This document shows, piece after piece, positions 44,092 to 52,311 of a DNA stretch of 64,000 nt (position 1 is its first letter; every line of letters begins with the position of its first letter). Origin of the DNA: Rhizobiaceae bacterium (GTDB lineage: Bacteria > Pseudomonadota > Alphaproteobacteria > Rhizobiales > Rhizobiaceae). A model generated the notes under the pieces. That model searched no databases, had not been told where the DNA came from, and saw nothing but the letters and a program-made list of their open reading frames with translations. The stretch covers positions 1 through 64,000 of the forward strand of contig JANQMU010000067.1 in the NCBI GenBank assembly GCA_028279875.1. The letters are read 5' to 3'. Made by a program: the position numbers and the translations under genes.

Positions 44092-44928
44092 TCACTTGAC
44101 GCCGCTGAGCATCACGCTGCGGACGAAGTATTTCTGGGTGAAAAGGAACACCAGCAGGCTTGGCAGGAACAGGATCACCCCGCCGGTTGCCGTCAGGTTC
44201 CATTGCGAAAAGAACTCCTGGTTGAAAAGCGTCAGCCCCGTCGTGATGGGGCGCATTTCCGTGGTGCTGACGACCACCAGCGGCCACAGGAACTCGTTCA
44301 GTTGGAACACGAAGGTCAGAAGGCCCAGCATGGCGAGCGCCGGTTTGATTTGCGGCAGAACGACATACCAGTAGGTTCGAAAGACGCCTGCGCCATCCAT
44401 GCGCGCGGCGTCCATGATTTCGCTCGGAATAGGCAGGATGAACTGCCGCATCAGAAAAATCCCGTAGGCGCTCATCGCAAAGGGCAGGATCAGCCCCTGA
44501 TAGGTGTTGAGCATGCCCATCTGCGCGGTCAGAATATAGAGCGGAATCATGCGGATGAAGAAAGGCAACATCAGCGTCGACAAGGTCGCCACGAACAGGA
44601 ATTTCTTGCCCGGAAATTCCAGCTTGGCAAAGGCGTAGCCGATCAGCGGGTCGAAAATCAGATGCAGCAGCGTGATGCCGGAGGCGATGATGAAACTATT
44701 CAGCGCGAACCGTGCAAAGGGCGCCTTTTCCCAGATCGTCACATAGTTGGACCATTGCGGATGTTCCGGAATGAGAACCGGAATGCCCCGGAACAGATCC
44801 GCATCGGTCTGCACGGACAGGGACAGCATGTAGAAGAACGGGAAGACCGCCAGCAGAACGGCCGTCAGCACCACGCCGTGCCTCAATGCCTGTCGGGGCA
44901 GGTGGCGCCTGTGGGATGATGCGGCCAT
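44092..44928 (-). CDS. Carbohydrate ABC transporter permease, MalG type
   Basis: CUT1-type permease, 278 aa, six hydrophobic segments. It starts with ALRHGVVLTAVLLAVFPFFYMLSLSVQ and has the coupling loop EIMDAARMDGAGVFRTYWYVVLPQIKPALAML near residue 180, where the ATPase binds. GLTLFNQEFFSQWNLTATGGVILFLPSLLVFLFTQKYFVRSVMLSGVK is the standard C-terminus. Its start overlaps the stop of the MalF-type gene by one base. No ATPase gene is found in this operon. Confidence 0.93.
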   Translation of the reverse strand: MAASSHRRHLPRQALRHGVVLTAVLLAVFPFFYMLSLSVQTDADLFRGIPVLIPEHPQWSNYVTIWEKAPFARFALNSFIIASGITLLHLIFDPLIGYAFAKLEFPGKKFLFVATLSTLMLPFFIRMIPLYILTAQMGMLNTYQGLILPFAMSAYGIFLMRQFILPIPSEIMDAARMDGAGVFRTYWYVVLPQIKPALAMLGLLTFVFQLNEFLWPLVVVSTTEMRPITTGLTLFNQEFFSQWNLTATGGVILFLPSLLVFLFTQKYFVRSVMLSGVK

Positions 44929-45815
44929 CAGTAATCAATCTTTCGGTCGAGGATCCTGAACTGGAAGAGGGTGATCAGGAGGATTGCGACGAACATGATG
45001 AAGGACAGCGCCGAGGCGTAGCCGATATTCAGTTCCCGGAAGGCGACCTCGAAAATATGCAGGCTGAATAGGCGTGTCGAATTGGCCGGCCCGCCATTGG
45101 TGAGAAGATAGGGCGCGGCGAGATCCTGAAGATGTCCGATCATGCTGACGACCGCCAGGAAAAGCGTGGTCGGCGCGATCAGCGGAACGGTGATGTGCCG
45201 AAACTGCTGGCCCGGCGTTACGCCGTCGAGGGATGCCGCGTCGTAATAGTCGGAAGGAATGCCCTGGATGGCTGCGATATAGATCAGCATCGCATATCCG
45301 ATGTCCTTCCACACGGTGATGCAGATGATGGTGATCAGCGCCGTATCGGGATGGGCGAGCCAGTTCTGGGTCGGCATTCCCAATTGAAGGAGGACCGAAT
45401 TCAGGATGCCGGAATAGGGGTCGAGGATGCTTTTCCACATCAGGGCGACGATGACGAAAGAGGTGATATAGGGAAAAAAGATGATCGCCCGTATGGCATT
45501 GTTCATCCTCGTCGGGCCTGCCAGCACCGCCGCCAGGCCGATGGAGATCAAGAGGGTCAGAACCGTGCCGGTCACCGAGAAGACCATCGTCAGCCTGAAG
45601 GACCGGATCGCGACCTTGTCGGAAAACGCTTCGACATAATTGCCGAAGCCGATGAATTCGGAGGCGCCGAGGAGAGGCTGTCCGGAAAAGAAACTGGCCC
45701 AGAGTTCCAGCCCGATCGGATAGAAGAAATAGACTGAAAAATAGAGCGCGCCGGGCAGCAGGATCAGATAGGCGCACAGCGCCTGTTTGTGCTTCCAGCC
45801 GATGGACATCCGCAT
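44928..45815 (-). CDS. Carbohydrate ABC transporter permease, MalF type
   Basis: CUT1-type permease, 295 aa. The first membrane helix is ALCAYLILLPGALYFSVYFFYPI, and the coupling loop is SDYYDAASLDGVTPGQQFRHITVPLIAPT near residue 205. It shows the typical GPANSTRLFSLHIFEVAFRELNIGYASALSF segment. Together with the MalG-type protein it forms the channel. A stable stem-loop lies between it and the binding-protein gene, and may lower its expression relative to that gene. Confidence 0.93.
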   Translation of the reverse strand: MRMSIGWKHKQALCAYLILLPGALYFSVYFFYPIGLELWASFFSGQPLLGASEFIGFGNYVEAFSDKVAIRSFRLTMVFSVTGTVLTLLISIGLAAVLAGPTRMNNAIRAIIFFPYITSFVIVALMWKSILDPYSGILNSVLLQLGMPTQNWLAHPDTALITIICITVWKDIGYAMLIYIAAIQGIPSDYYDAASLDGVTPGQQFRHITVPLIAPTTLFLAVVSMIGHLQDLAAPYLLTNGGPANSTRLFSLHIFEVAFRELNIGYASALSFIMFVAILLITLFQFRILDRKIDY

Positions 45816-45847
45816 GACGCGCTTTCGATTGCAAACCCGTCGAGCCC

Positions 45848-45874
45848 CGCGACCGGCCCCATGAGCCGGTCGCG
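45848..45874 (-). terminator. Intercistronic stem-loop after the sugar-binding-protein gene
   Basis: A perfect 10-bp stem (CGCGACCGGC/GCCGGTCGCG) with a 7-base loop lies 9 bases after the binding-protein stop at 45884, without a T run. In binding-protein-first ABC operons such hairpins stabilise the upstream mRNA or cause partial termination, giving excess binding protein. Confidence 0.65.
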
Positions 45875-45883
45875 CGGATCATC

Positions 45884-47131
45884 TTACTTCTCGGACAGCA
45901 GCTTGTTGGCTTCCTTTGACATCTCACCGAAAACGACATCTGCCGGCTCGTTATTGTACAATACCGTCTCGACGGCCTGCTTGTACAATTCATCGATGCG
46001 GGCGCTCTTGCCGGTCAGGCGAAGTTCGGCGCCAACATCGGAGGCATAGGTGAGGCATTTGCCGAATTCGCCAAGGATGTCATTGGCGAGAACGTCGGGA
46101 TGCTGTCCCCAGGATTTGCGCGGCATTGTCATGCCATTGACCAGGGACGCTTCGATTTCGGCATCGAGCGAGACGAAGCGCTGCAGCAGTTCCCAGGCCT
46201 TTTCCTTGTGTTTGGCGGCTTTCGGAATGAACAGGCTGACACCGCCGGAAAACGTCGCCTGCCGCTGATTGGAAAGCGACGGCGCGATTTTCCAGTTGAG
46301 GTCCGGATTGCCCGTCTTGATCGGCGTCACATCCCACGGGCCGGTAATGATCATCGCCGCGCGTTCCGAAACGAACAGATTGCGCGGCCCTTCATAATCT
46401 GCGCCGGCGGCGGGCAGGGGAGCGGATTTGTCCTTGTGAATCATGTCTGCGATGAACTGCACAGCTTCCGCTGCCTCGGGCTTGCCGAGATTGACGGTAT
46501 TGGTTTTCGGGTCGTAATAATCGATGCCGTTTTGAAGGATAAACGCCCAGTGATAGCCGACCGCGGCATTCGGGGCGAAACCGAACCGGCCGGGTTTCGT
46601 GGTGGCAAGGGCGACTTCCCGGAATTCCTCCCAGTTCGTCGGCGGGCTGTCATAGCCGGCCTCTTTCAGCATGTCTTCATTGTACAGCAGCGTGCCGCAG
46701 GTGAGGTGGATCTGCACGCCGTAATAGGAATCGCCGATCTTGTTGCGATTGACGGCATATTCCTGCCAGTCATCGGGGTAGCCCATCTTCTCGCCGTCGC
46801 GGGCGATATAGGCATCAAGTGGTTCCAGCAGCCCGGCCAGCGCGAATTCCTGGACCCAGCCGCCGGGCTCGGCAACCAGGTCGGGCGTCTGGCCGACGGC
46901 GAGATCAGCAACCAGCTTGGTGCGCATATCGGGCCACTGATACCGCTCCCACTGAACTTTCCAGCCGGGATTGTCGGCCTCGAACTGCTTGATGACATTC
47001 GCATAGGTGTCATAGGCGTGGCCGGCATTCCAATAGACTTTCAGGGTCTCGGCAAATGCCTGAACCGGAAGCAGCAGGCTTGCTCCGGCCGCCGCGGCTG
47101 CAATCATATGTATCTTCAACGATGCCATCAT
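45884..47131 (-). CDS. Carbohydrate ABC transporter extracellular substrate-binding protein (SBP_bac_1)
   Basis: Class B periplasmic binding protein, 415 aa, with a signal peptide ending at QAFA (about residue 27). The mature start ETLKVYWNAGHAYDTYANVIKQFEADNPGWKVQWERY is the standard SBP_bac_1 first strand, and AAMIITGPWDVTPIKTGNPDLNWKIAPSL is the usual hinge region. Two adjacent ATGs follow GGAGGATTT; the second (47128) has slightly better spacing. It is the first gene of the transporter-sulfatase-lacI operon, with a 20-bp palindrome 75 bases upstream. The ligand is presumably a sugar or sugar-like sulfated compound. Confidence 0.93.
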   Translation of the reverse strand: MMASLKIHMIAAAAAGASLLLPVQAFAETLKVYWNAGHAYDTYANVIKQFEADNPGWKVQWERYQWPDMRTKLVADLAVGQTPDLVAEPGGWVQEFALAGLLEPLDAYIARDGEKMGYPDDWQEYAVNRNKIGDSYYGVQIHLTCGTLLYNEDMLKEAGYDSPPTNWEEFREVALATTKPGRFGFAPNAAVGYHWAFILQNGIDYYDPKTNTVNLGKPEAAEAVQFIADMIHKDKSAPLPAAGADYEGPRNLFVSERAAMIITGPWDVTPIKTGNPDLNWKIAPSLSNQRQATFSGGVSLFIPKAAKHKEKAWELLQRFVSLDAEIEASLVNGMTMPRKSWGQHPDVLANDILGEFGKCLTYASDVGAELRLTGKSARIDELYKQAVETVLYNNEPADVVFGEMSKEANKLLSEK

Positions 47132-47205
47132 AAATCCTCCACATTGGTTTTTTGCATCCCTGGCTCAGGTCGGCAGAACCGCAGCCGGACGGATGCATTA
47201 TCAAG

Positions 47206-47225
47206 TTAGTTAATCGATTAACTAA
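47206..47225. promoter_or_regulatory. Probable LacI-family operator
   Basis: TTAGTTAATCGATTAACTAA is a perfect 20-bp palindrome with the central CG step typical of LacI/GalR sites. It lies 74 bases upstream of the binding-protein start at 47131 and is the only such site noted in front of the operon that ends with a lacI-type gene. Confidence 0.75.
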
Positions 47226-47333
47226 ACTCTGTCAAATCCGGATAGTCGGTCACCGTCAGGGAGGTTTCAGATCCGCATCCAGCTGAGGAGTATCGAATGT
47301 TTCGCCGGAATCCGGCCGAATTTCTTCAGCGGT

Positions 47334-48128
47334 TCAGTCGGTAAACGCTTCGTCGGCCATGGCAACAAGCGTCTCATGGACCAATGGCGCACCGACCACG
47401 ACGCGGCCACCGCGCTCCAGCATCTCCACGGCGCTTTGTTCTTCGATCAATCCCCCGGCCTCGGCCACCAGCAATTGGCCGGCCAGGCAGTCCCAGGCAT
47501 TCATATGGGGTTCCGCATAGCCGATCAGCCGTCCGGAAGCGACATAGGCCAGCATCAGCGCACCCGAGGCGTTGCGATAGAAGATGCCGCCGCGCTCCCC
47601 CAGCAGTCCGATGAAACGGGTGATGCGGTGGTGGGGCGTGCGGCCGTTCATGCCGACGCCCGTGGTGCCGTCATGCACTCCTTCGGTTCTGGCAACGCGC
47701 GTTGGGGTTCCATTGAGAAAAGCGCCACGGCCGCGGCTGCAGGAGAACAGTTCGCCGTTGCAGGGTTCGTAGACGATCCCGAGGACCGTTTCTTCGCCAC
47801 AAACGCACGCAATGGCAACACACCAGGACGGAATGCCCCGCACAAAATTCGCTGTGCCGTCGATCGGATCGATGACCCACGTATAGCCGGATCCGCTGGA
47901 AACGTCGTCATATTCCTCGCCGACGACACCGTCATCTGGGAACGCCTCCGCCAGCCGCTCCCGAATGAACCTTTCCACATCGCGGTCGGCATTGGACACC
48001 AGATCCTGCGCTCCCTTTTGCTCGATCACCAGTTCACCGATCGACCGGAAATAGGCGAGTCCCATTTCTCCGGCCTCGCGGGCCAGCGATGTCGCCAGAT
48101 TCAGGCGCTGATTCACATCGTCGGTCAA
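47334..48128 (-). CDS. Inositol monophosphatase family protein
   Basis: Mg-dependent sugar/inositol phosphatase (IMPase/SuhB/HisN group), 264 aa. The metal-binding acid pair is in GVVGEEYDD near residue 71, the core motif WVIDPIDGTANFVRG lies at 84-98 and the third motif WDCLAGQLLVAEAGG near 212. All metal ligands appear present. It is transcribed in the same direction as the sulfatase operon but lies upstream of its operator, so it is probably a separate unit, divergent from the kinase-like gene at 48,277. A role in inositol phosphate or histidinol phosphate hydrolysis cannot be separated by eye. Confidence 0.88.
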   Translation of the reverse strand: MTDDVNQRLNLATSLAREAGEMGLAYFRSIGELVIEQKGAQDLVSNADRDVERFIRERLAEAFPDDGVVGEEYDDVSSGSGYTWVIDPIDGTANFVRGIPSWCVAIACVCGEETVLGIVYEPCNGELFSCSRGRGAFLNGTPTRVARTEGVHDGTTGVGMNGRTPHHRITRFIGLLGERGGIFYRNASGALMLAYVASGRLIGYAEPHMNAWDCLAGQLLVAEAGGLIEEQSAVEMLERGGRVVVGAPLVHETLVAMADEAFTD

Positions 48129-48276
48129 TTCAGATTACTCCGGGGCAGGTGAGTCGGCTGTCATATAACACATATTGCCTGGGCGTTATTGCCACCGCGC
48201 TCGGATGAACCCGACACCGCAAACCATCCTGCCTCCCGGAACGCTTCGCCTCATCGGACCATGTTACAGTGTGCCG

Positions 48277-48855
48277 ATGTATGACATAGGATCACGAATA
48301 GCCGGGACGCAGCCACGGGTCGGAAACACCAGTTTCATTGCCATTGACGGTCACGGCGGTTCCGGCAAATCGAGCCTGGCCGCGATGTTGGCTGAAACCC
48401 TCAAAGCCGAGATCATCCACACCGATGACTTTGCCGCCTGGGACAATTCGATTAACTGGTATCCGGCCCTCATCGAAACGGTGTTTATGCCCATTCGAAA
48501 TGGTGTGGCGCACCTTGACTATCAGCCATCGAAATGGTGGGAAAACCACTTTCCTGATCCGGTAGTCAATCAGCCGGTAACGCCTGTTATGATCCTTGAG
48601 GGCGTGACGGCCCTGAGAACCGAATTCCGGCCCTTCCTCAGCCTCGGCATTTTTGTCGGCACACCAGTCCACGTGTGTTTGCAGCGCGGCATTGAGCGGG
48701 ACAAATCAACTGGAAAATCAGTCGCTGAACTGACGGACATGTGGATGCAATGGATCGCTGCGGAAGAGGCATATATCGATCGCGACAATCCCCAGGAATA
48801 CGCGGACATCGTTTTGGACGGTACGGTGCCGTTTGCCGAGCAGGTCAAGTTTTAA
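48277..48855 (+). CDS. P-loop kinase, uridine-kinase-like
   Basis: A 192-aa P-loop protein. Walker A is AIDGHGGSGKSSLAAML near residue 20, followed by IIHTDDFAAWDNSINWYP (the HTDDF motif of nucleoside or pantothenate kinases), VMILEGVTALRTEFRPFLSLGIFV (Walker B-like EG) and RGIERDKSTGKSVAELTDMWMQWIAAEEAYI (lid region). The reading frame is open to 48175 and ATG 48205 is another possible start; 48277 is preferred because the family domain follows directly. Its substrate is unknown; uridine or another small metabolite is possible. It ends about 88 bases before the tRNA-Lys gene on the other strand. Confidence 0.75.
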   Translation: MYDIGSRIAGTQPRVGNTSFIAIDGHGGSGKSSLAAMLAETLKAEIIHTDDFAAWDNSINWYPALIETVFMPIRNGVAHLDYQPSKWWENHFPDPVVNQPVTPVMILEGVTALRTEFRPFLSLGIFVGTPVHVCLQRGIERDKSTGKSVAELTDMWMQWIAAEEAYIDRDNPQEYADIVLDGTVPFAEQVKF

Positions 48856-48942
48856 CTCGCGGGCGGCAACGCTGCTCCGCTGCGCAAGTGTATTGCGCGA
48901 GCCGCCGGGCGTTGATGATTTCTGCTAAAGTCTTGATTTCAT

Positions 48943-49018
48943 TGGTGAGCCGGCAGGGGCTCGAACCCTGGACCTACTGATTAAAAGTCAGTTGCTCTAC
49001 CAGCTGAGCTACCGGCTC
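48943..49018 (-). tRNA. tRNA-Lys (anticodon TTT)
   Basis: A complete 76-nt tRNA read on the minus strand. The acceptor stem GAGCCGG pairs with CCGGCTC, and the D-arm AGCTCAGCTGGTAGAGC is canonical. The anticodon loop is CTTTTAA flanked by TGA and TCA, giving anticodon TTT, and the T-arm has GGTTCGAGCCC. The 3' ACCA is encoded (48943-48946). No integrase or repeat of its 3' end is seen nearby. Confidence 0.97.
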
Positions 49019-49200
49019 CCACGGGGCGAAAATGGCGGCCCCGGAATTGCGCGGAACATATGCACGGCCTGACGGCTGGTCAACCGCAAAATCGCGATGG
49101 AACGGTTCTTTCGGGAAATAATCCGCCTCGCTCAAAAAGGTGACTGGCGCGTGATGATGAACCCGCCTATGTAAAGCCAGATGCAATCCGGATCGGACCT

Positions 49201-49944
49201 GTGAGCATAGCAGATATCTCCGTTTTCGCCGCGATTCTCGCCGGCGCCCTGTCTTTCCTGTCGCCTTGCGTGCTGCCGCTCGTGCCGCCCTATCTTTGCT
49301 ATATGGCCGGTGTCAGCGTCGAGGATTTCCAGGCCGGAACCGAAACGGATGACGGCGCGCGGCGCTCGATCATGCTGGCGTCTTTCCTCTTTACCCTGGG
49401 CTTTGCCACCGTCTTCGTGGCGCTCGGGGCCGGTGCGTCCAGCATCGGTGGATTGCTGCGCGCCCATATGGAGATCCTCGCCCAACTGGCGGGCATCGTC
49501 ATCATCGTCATGGGGCTGCATTTCCTCGGTGTTTTCCGGATCGGGCTCCTCAACCGCGAAGCCCGCTTCCAGGGCGGCGGCACACCGGCCACGCTGACTG
49601 GCGCCTACGTTATGGGCCTGGCCTTCGCCTTTGGCTGGACGCCCTGCATCGGGCCGGTTCTGGGCGCCATTCTGGGCGTCGCCGGAACAAAGGACACCGT
49701 CGGGGCAGGGGCCTTTCTGCTGGCTGCCTACTCGCTGGGTCTGGCCGTTCCTTTCTGGATCGCCGCATCCTTTTCCGGCCTGTTCATGCGTTTCCTTGTG
49801 AAATTCCGCCGCCATCTCGGCATGGTCGAAAAGACCATGGGCGGTCTTCTGGTGCTGACCGGCGTGCTGTTCCTGACCGGCGGCATGCAGGCCATGGCCT
49901 TCTGGCTGCTGGAAACATTCCCGGCATTCGCCACCATCGGCTAA
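49201..49944 (+). CDS. ccdA: Cytochrome c biogenesis protein CcdA (DsbD-like thiol transporter)
   Basis: Membrane thiol-disulfide transporter, 247 aa, six membrane helices. It carries the redox cysteines C23 in LSFLSPCVLPLVPPYLCYMAG and C149 in GWTPCIGPVLG, the pair that shuttles electrons from thioredoxin to the periplasm for heme attachment. The start is GTG 49201 with only a weak ribosome site (GGATCGGACCT). It may serve maturation of c-type cytochromes such as the di-heme protein at 31,993. It is a single gene between the tRNA and glmU. Confidence 0.93.
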   Translation: MSIADISVFAAILAGALSFLSPCVLPLVPPYLCYMAGVSVEDFQAGTETDDGARRSIMLASFLFTLGFATVFVALGAGASSIGGLLRAHMEILAQLAGIVIIVMGLHFLGVFRIGLLNREARFQGGGTPATLTGAYVMGLAFAFGWTPCIGPVLGAILGVAGTKDTVGAGAFLLAAYSLGLAVPFWIAASFSGLFMRFLVKFRRHLGMVEKTMGGLLVLTGVLFLTGGMQAMAFWLLETFPAFATIG

Positions 49945-50077
49945 GAGCGCGCTTCGCGGGATACCGCGCCCCGGTGCGGCCGGTTTCCGGTCTTGCCCGC
50001 ATCCGGGACTATCGCAAAAAGAACAAATTCTTTAGACCACGCTTGTAATGACCACGCGGGAAAGCATGGAGAATGAA

Positions 50078-51448
50078 ATGGCGCGCAGTTGTCTGGCGGT
50101 GGTGCTGGCGGCCGGGGAGGGCACCCGGATGAAATCCGACCTTTCGAAGGTGCTGCATCCGATCGGTGGCCTGCCAATGATCTCCCATGTCATGAAGGCT
50201 GTAACCGGCGCCGGCGCGGGCTCGGTGGCGCTGGTGCTGGGGCGTCAGGCCGAGGCGGTCGAGCAGGCTGCGGCGCCCTTTGCCGGGGAAATGTCGACCT
50301 GGGTCCAGGAGCAGCGCCTTGGCACCGCAAATGCGGTGCTTGCCGCGCGTCAGGTCATCGAACAGGGTTTCGACGATATCCTGGTGATCTTCGGCGACAC
50401 GCCGCTGATCAGCCGGGAAACGCTGAGCCGCGCCCGGGCTGGATTGGCCGGAGGCGCCGATGTGGCGGTGATCGGTTTTCGCACGGACAATCCGCATGGA
50501 TATGGCCGTTTGATCGAGCGCGATGGCGCACTGGTCGCGATCCGTGAACACAAGGATGCAACCGCAGAGGAACAGCAGATCGATTTCTGCAATGCCGGAT
50601 TGATGGCGATCGCCGGCAGCAAGGCATTGGCATTGCTCGATGCCGTGGGCAACGACAACGCCAAGGGCGAATTCTACCTGACGGACATTGTCGAAATCGC
50701 CATACGCAAGGGGGGCCGGGCCATCGCCATCGAAGCCCCGTGGCGCGAAACGATCGGCATCGACACGCGCGTCGGGCTGGCGGAGGCCGAAAGCCTCTGG
50801 CAACACGAGAAGCGCCGCGAACTGATGCTGTCCGGGGTCAGCATGATCGCGCCGGAAACGGTGTTTGTCAGCCATGACACGATCATCGAACCGGACGTCG
50901 TGCTGGAACCCAATGTGATGATCGGTCCGGGCGTTACAATCCGCAGCGGCGCGACGATCCACGCTTTCAGCCATCTTGAGGGTGCGACTGTGGGCGGGAA
51001 TTGTTCAGTCGGGCCGTTTGCACGGCTGCGGCCCGGCGCAGATATGCGCGACCGCGCGAAAGTCGGAAATTTCTGCGAGGTCAAGAAAGCGGTGGTCGGC
51101 GAGGCCGCCAAGATCAATCATCTGACCTATGTGGGCGATGCTGTTGTCGGGGCGGGTGCCAATCTCGGGGCGGGTACGATCACCTGCAATTATGACGGCG
51201 TCAACAAACACGTCACCCAGATTGGCGCCGGCGCCTTTGTCGGCTCCAACAGCGCCTTCGTTGCGCCGGTCACCATCGGCGACAACGCCTATATCGCGTC
51301 CGGCAGTGTCGTCACGATGGATGTTCCGGCGGACGCGCTGGCCTTCGGCCGGTCCCGGCAGGTCAACAAGGAGGGACGGGCGCCGGTCATTCGGGCCAGG
51401 AACGAAGCGGAAAAGCGGCGCCGCCAAAAAGGCGAGCCCAAAGACTGA
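50078..51448 (+). CDS. glmU: Bifunctional N-acetylglucosamine-1-phosphate uridyltransferase / glucosamine-1-phosphate acetyltransferase
   Basis: GlmU, 456 aa from ATG 50078, which follows GGAGAATGAA; ATGs at 50048 and 50066 would add 10 and 4 residues. The N-terminal uridyltransferase domain has [22 protein letters not shown] and [14 protein letters not shown] with YLTDIVEIA. The C-terminal left-handed beta-helix acetyltransferase domain has hexapeptide repeats and the [27 protein letters not shown] motif. The enzyme makes UDP-GlcNAc for peptidoglycan and lipopolysaccharide in the cytoplasm. The usual neighbour glmS is not present; a DUF502 gene follows. Confidence 0.96.
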   Translation: MARSCLAVVLAAGEGTRMKSDLSKVLHPIGGLPMISHVMKAVTGAGAGSVALVLGRQAEAVEQAAAPFAGEMSTWVQEQRLGTANAVLAARQVIEQGFDDILVIFGDTPLISRETLSRARAGLAGGADVAVIGFRTDNPHGYGRLIERDGALVAIREHKDATAEEQQIDFCNAGLMAIAGSKALALLDAVGNDNAKGEFYLTDIVEIAIRKGGRAIAIEAPWRETIGIDTRVGLAEAESLWQHEKRRELMLSGVSMIAPETVFVSHDTIIEPDVVLEPNVMIGPGVTIRSGATIHAFSHLEGATVGGNCSVGPFARLRPGADMRDRAKVGNFCEVKKAVVGEAAKINHLTYVGDAVVGAGANLGAGTITCNYDGVNKHVTQIGAGAFVGSNSAFVAPVTIGDNAYIASGSVVTMDVPADALAFGRSRQVNKEGRAPVIRARNEAEKRRRQKGEPKD

Positions 51449-51585
51449 CCCGCGCTCCGGTTGCGATGACCGATCAACACCGGCGGTGATCGCCGTCTGC
51501 CCGCCGCGACAATGCTTGTTGCGTTCGCGCACCGCTCCTATATATCTCTCCATCATGTGTTTGCCCTCCCAACGCGGCCCGATGA

Positions 51586-52302
51586 ATGGCTGATAAACAA
51601 ACACGGTTGTCGGCGACGACACGGATCAGAAACTATTTTTTGACCGGCCTGATCATCTGCGCGCCGCTGGCGATAACGGCCTATCTGACCTGGTCGTTCA
51701 TCGGATGGGTCGACGGCTGGGTGAAGCCCTATCTGCCGGCTGTTTACAATCCGGACAATTACCTCCCTTTCAGCATTCCCGGTTTCGGCCTCGTCACCGC
51801 CCTGATCGTCATCACAATGGTCGGGTTTCTGACCGCCAACCTGATCGGCCGCACCATCATCGCCTATGGCGAGTCGATCCTCGATCAGATGCCGCTCATT
51901 CGCGGCATCTACAAGGGTTTGAAGCAGATCTTCCAGACGGTCCTTGCCGAGCAGTCGAATTCGTTCAACAAGGCGGGCCTGATCGAATATCCGCGAAAGG
52001 GCATCTGGTCGATCGTCTTTCTGGCAACCGAAACCAAGGGCGAGGTGGATGCGAGACTGCGCGCCGACGGTAAAGACACGCTGTCCGTATTCCTGCCGAC
52101 AACGCCCAACCCGACATCCGGCTTCCTTCTCTTTGTGCCCCGCAGCGACGTCATCATTCTCGACATGACCGTCGAGGAAGCTGCAAAAATGGTCATTTCC
52201 GCCGGGCTCGTTGCGCCGGAACACGAGGATCCGGCCAATATCGCGGCCATCGCCGAAGCGGAAGAGAAAAGCCCCGTGGAGGCACTGTCGAACAGGCAGT
52301 AG
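51586..52302 (+). CDS. DUF502 family membrane protein
   Basis: A 238-aa protein with two N-terminal membrane helices (YFLTGLIICAPLAITAYLTWSFI and LVTALIVITMVGFLTANLIG) followed by a conserved soluble part. That part contains GESILDQMPLIRGIYKGLKQIFQTVL and FLPTTPNPTSGFLLFVPRSDVIILDMTVEEAAKMVISAG, the DUF502 signature. The function is unknown; plant homologues (COV1) affect vascular patterning. It is often found next to recG in alphaproteobacteria, as here, apart from one inserted glycosyltransferase-like gene. Confidence 0.92.
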   Translation: MADKQTRLSATTRIRNYFLTGLIICAPLAITAYLTWSFIGWVDGWVKPYLPAVYNPDNYLPFSIPGFGLVTALIVITMVGFLTANLIGRTIIAYGESILDQMPLIRGIYKGLKQIFQTVLAEQSNSFNKAGLIEYPRKGIWSIVFLATETKGEVDARLRADGKDTLSVFLPTTPNPTSGFLLFVPRSDVIILDMTVEEAAKMVISAGLVAPEHEDPANIAAIAEAEEKSPVEALSNRQ

Positions 52303-52311
52303 ACGGCCCGG

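Noticed and set aside
48882..48898. GCGCAA-N5-TTGCGC hairpin between the kinase-like gene and tRNA-Lys
   Set aside because: Only a 6-bp stem with no T run on either side; could be a weak bidirectional terminator but the support is too thin.
48943..49018. tRNA-Lys as an attachment site of an integrated element
   Set aside because: No integrase gene and no repeated tRNA 3' end were seen; both flanks carry ordinary chromosomal genes.
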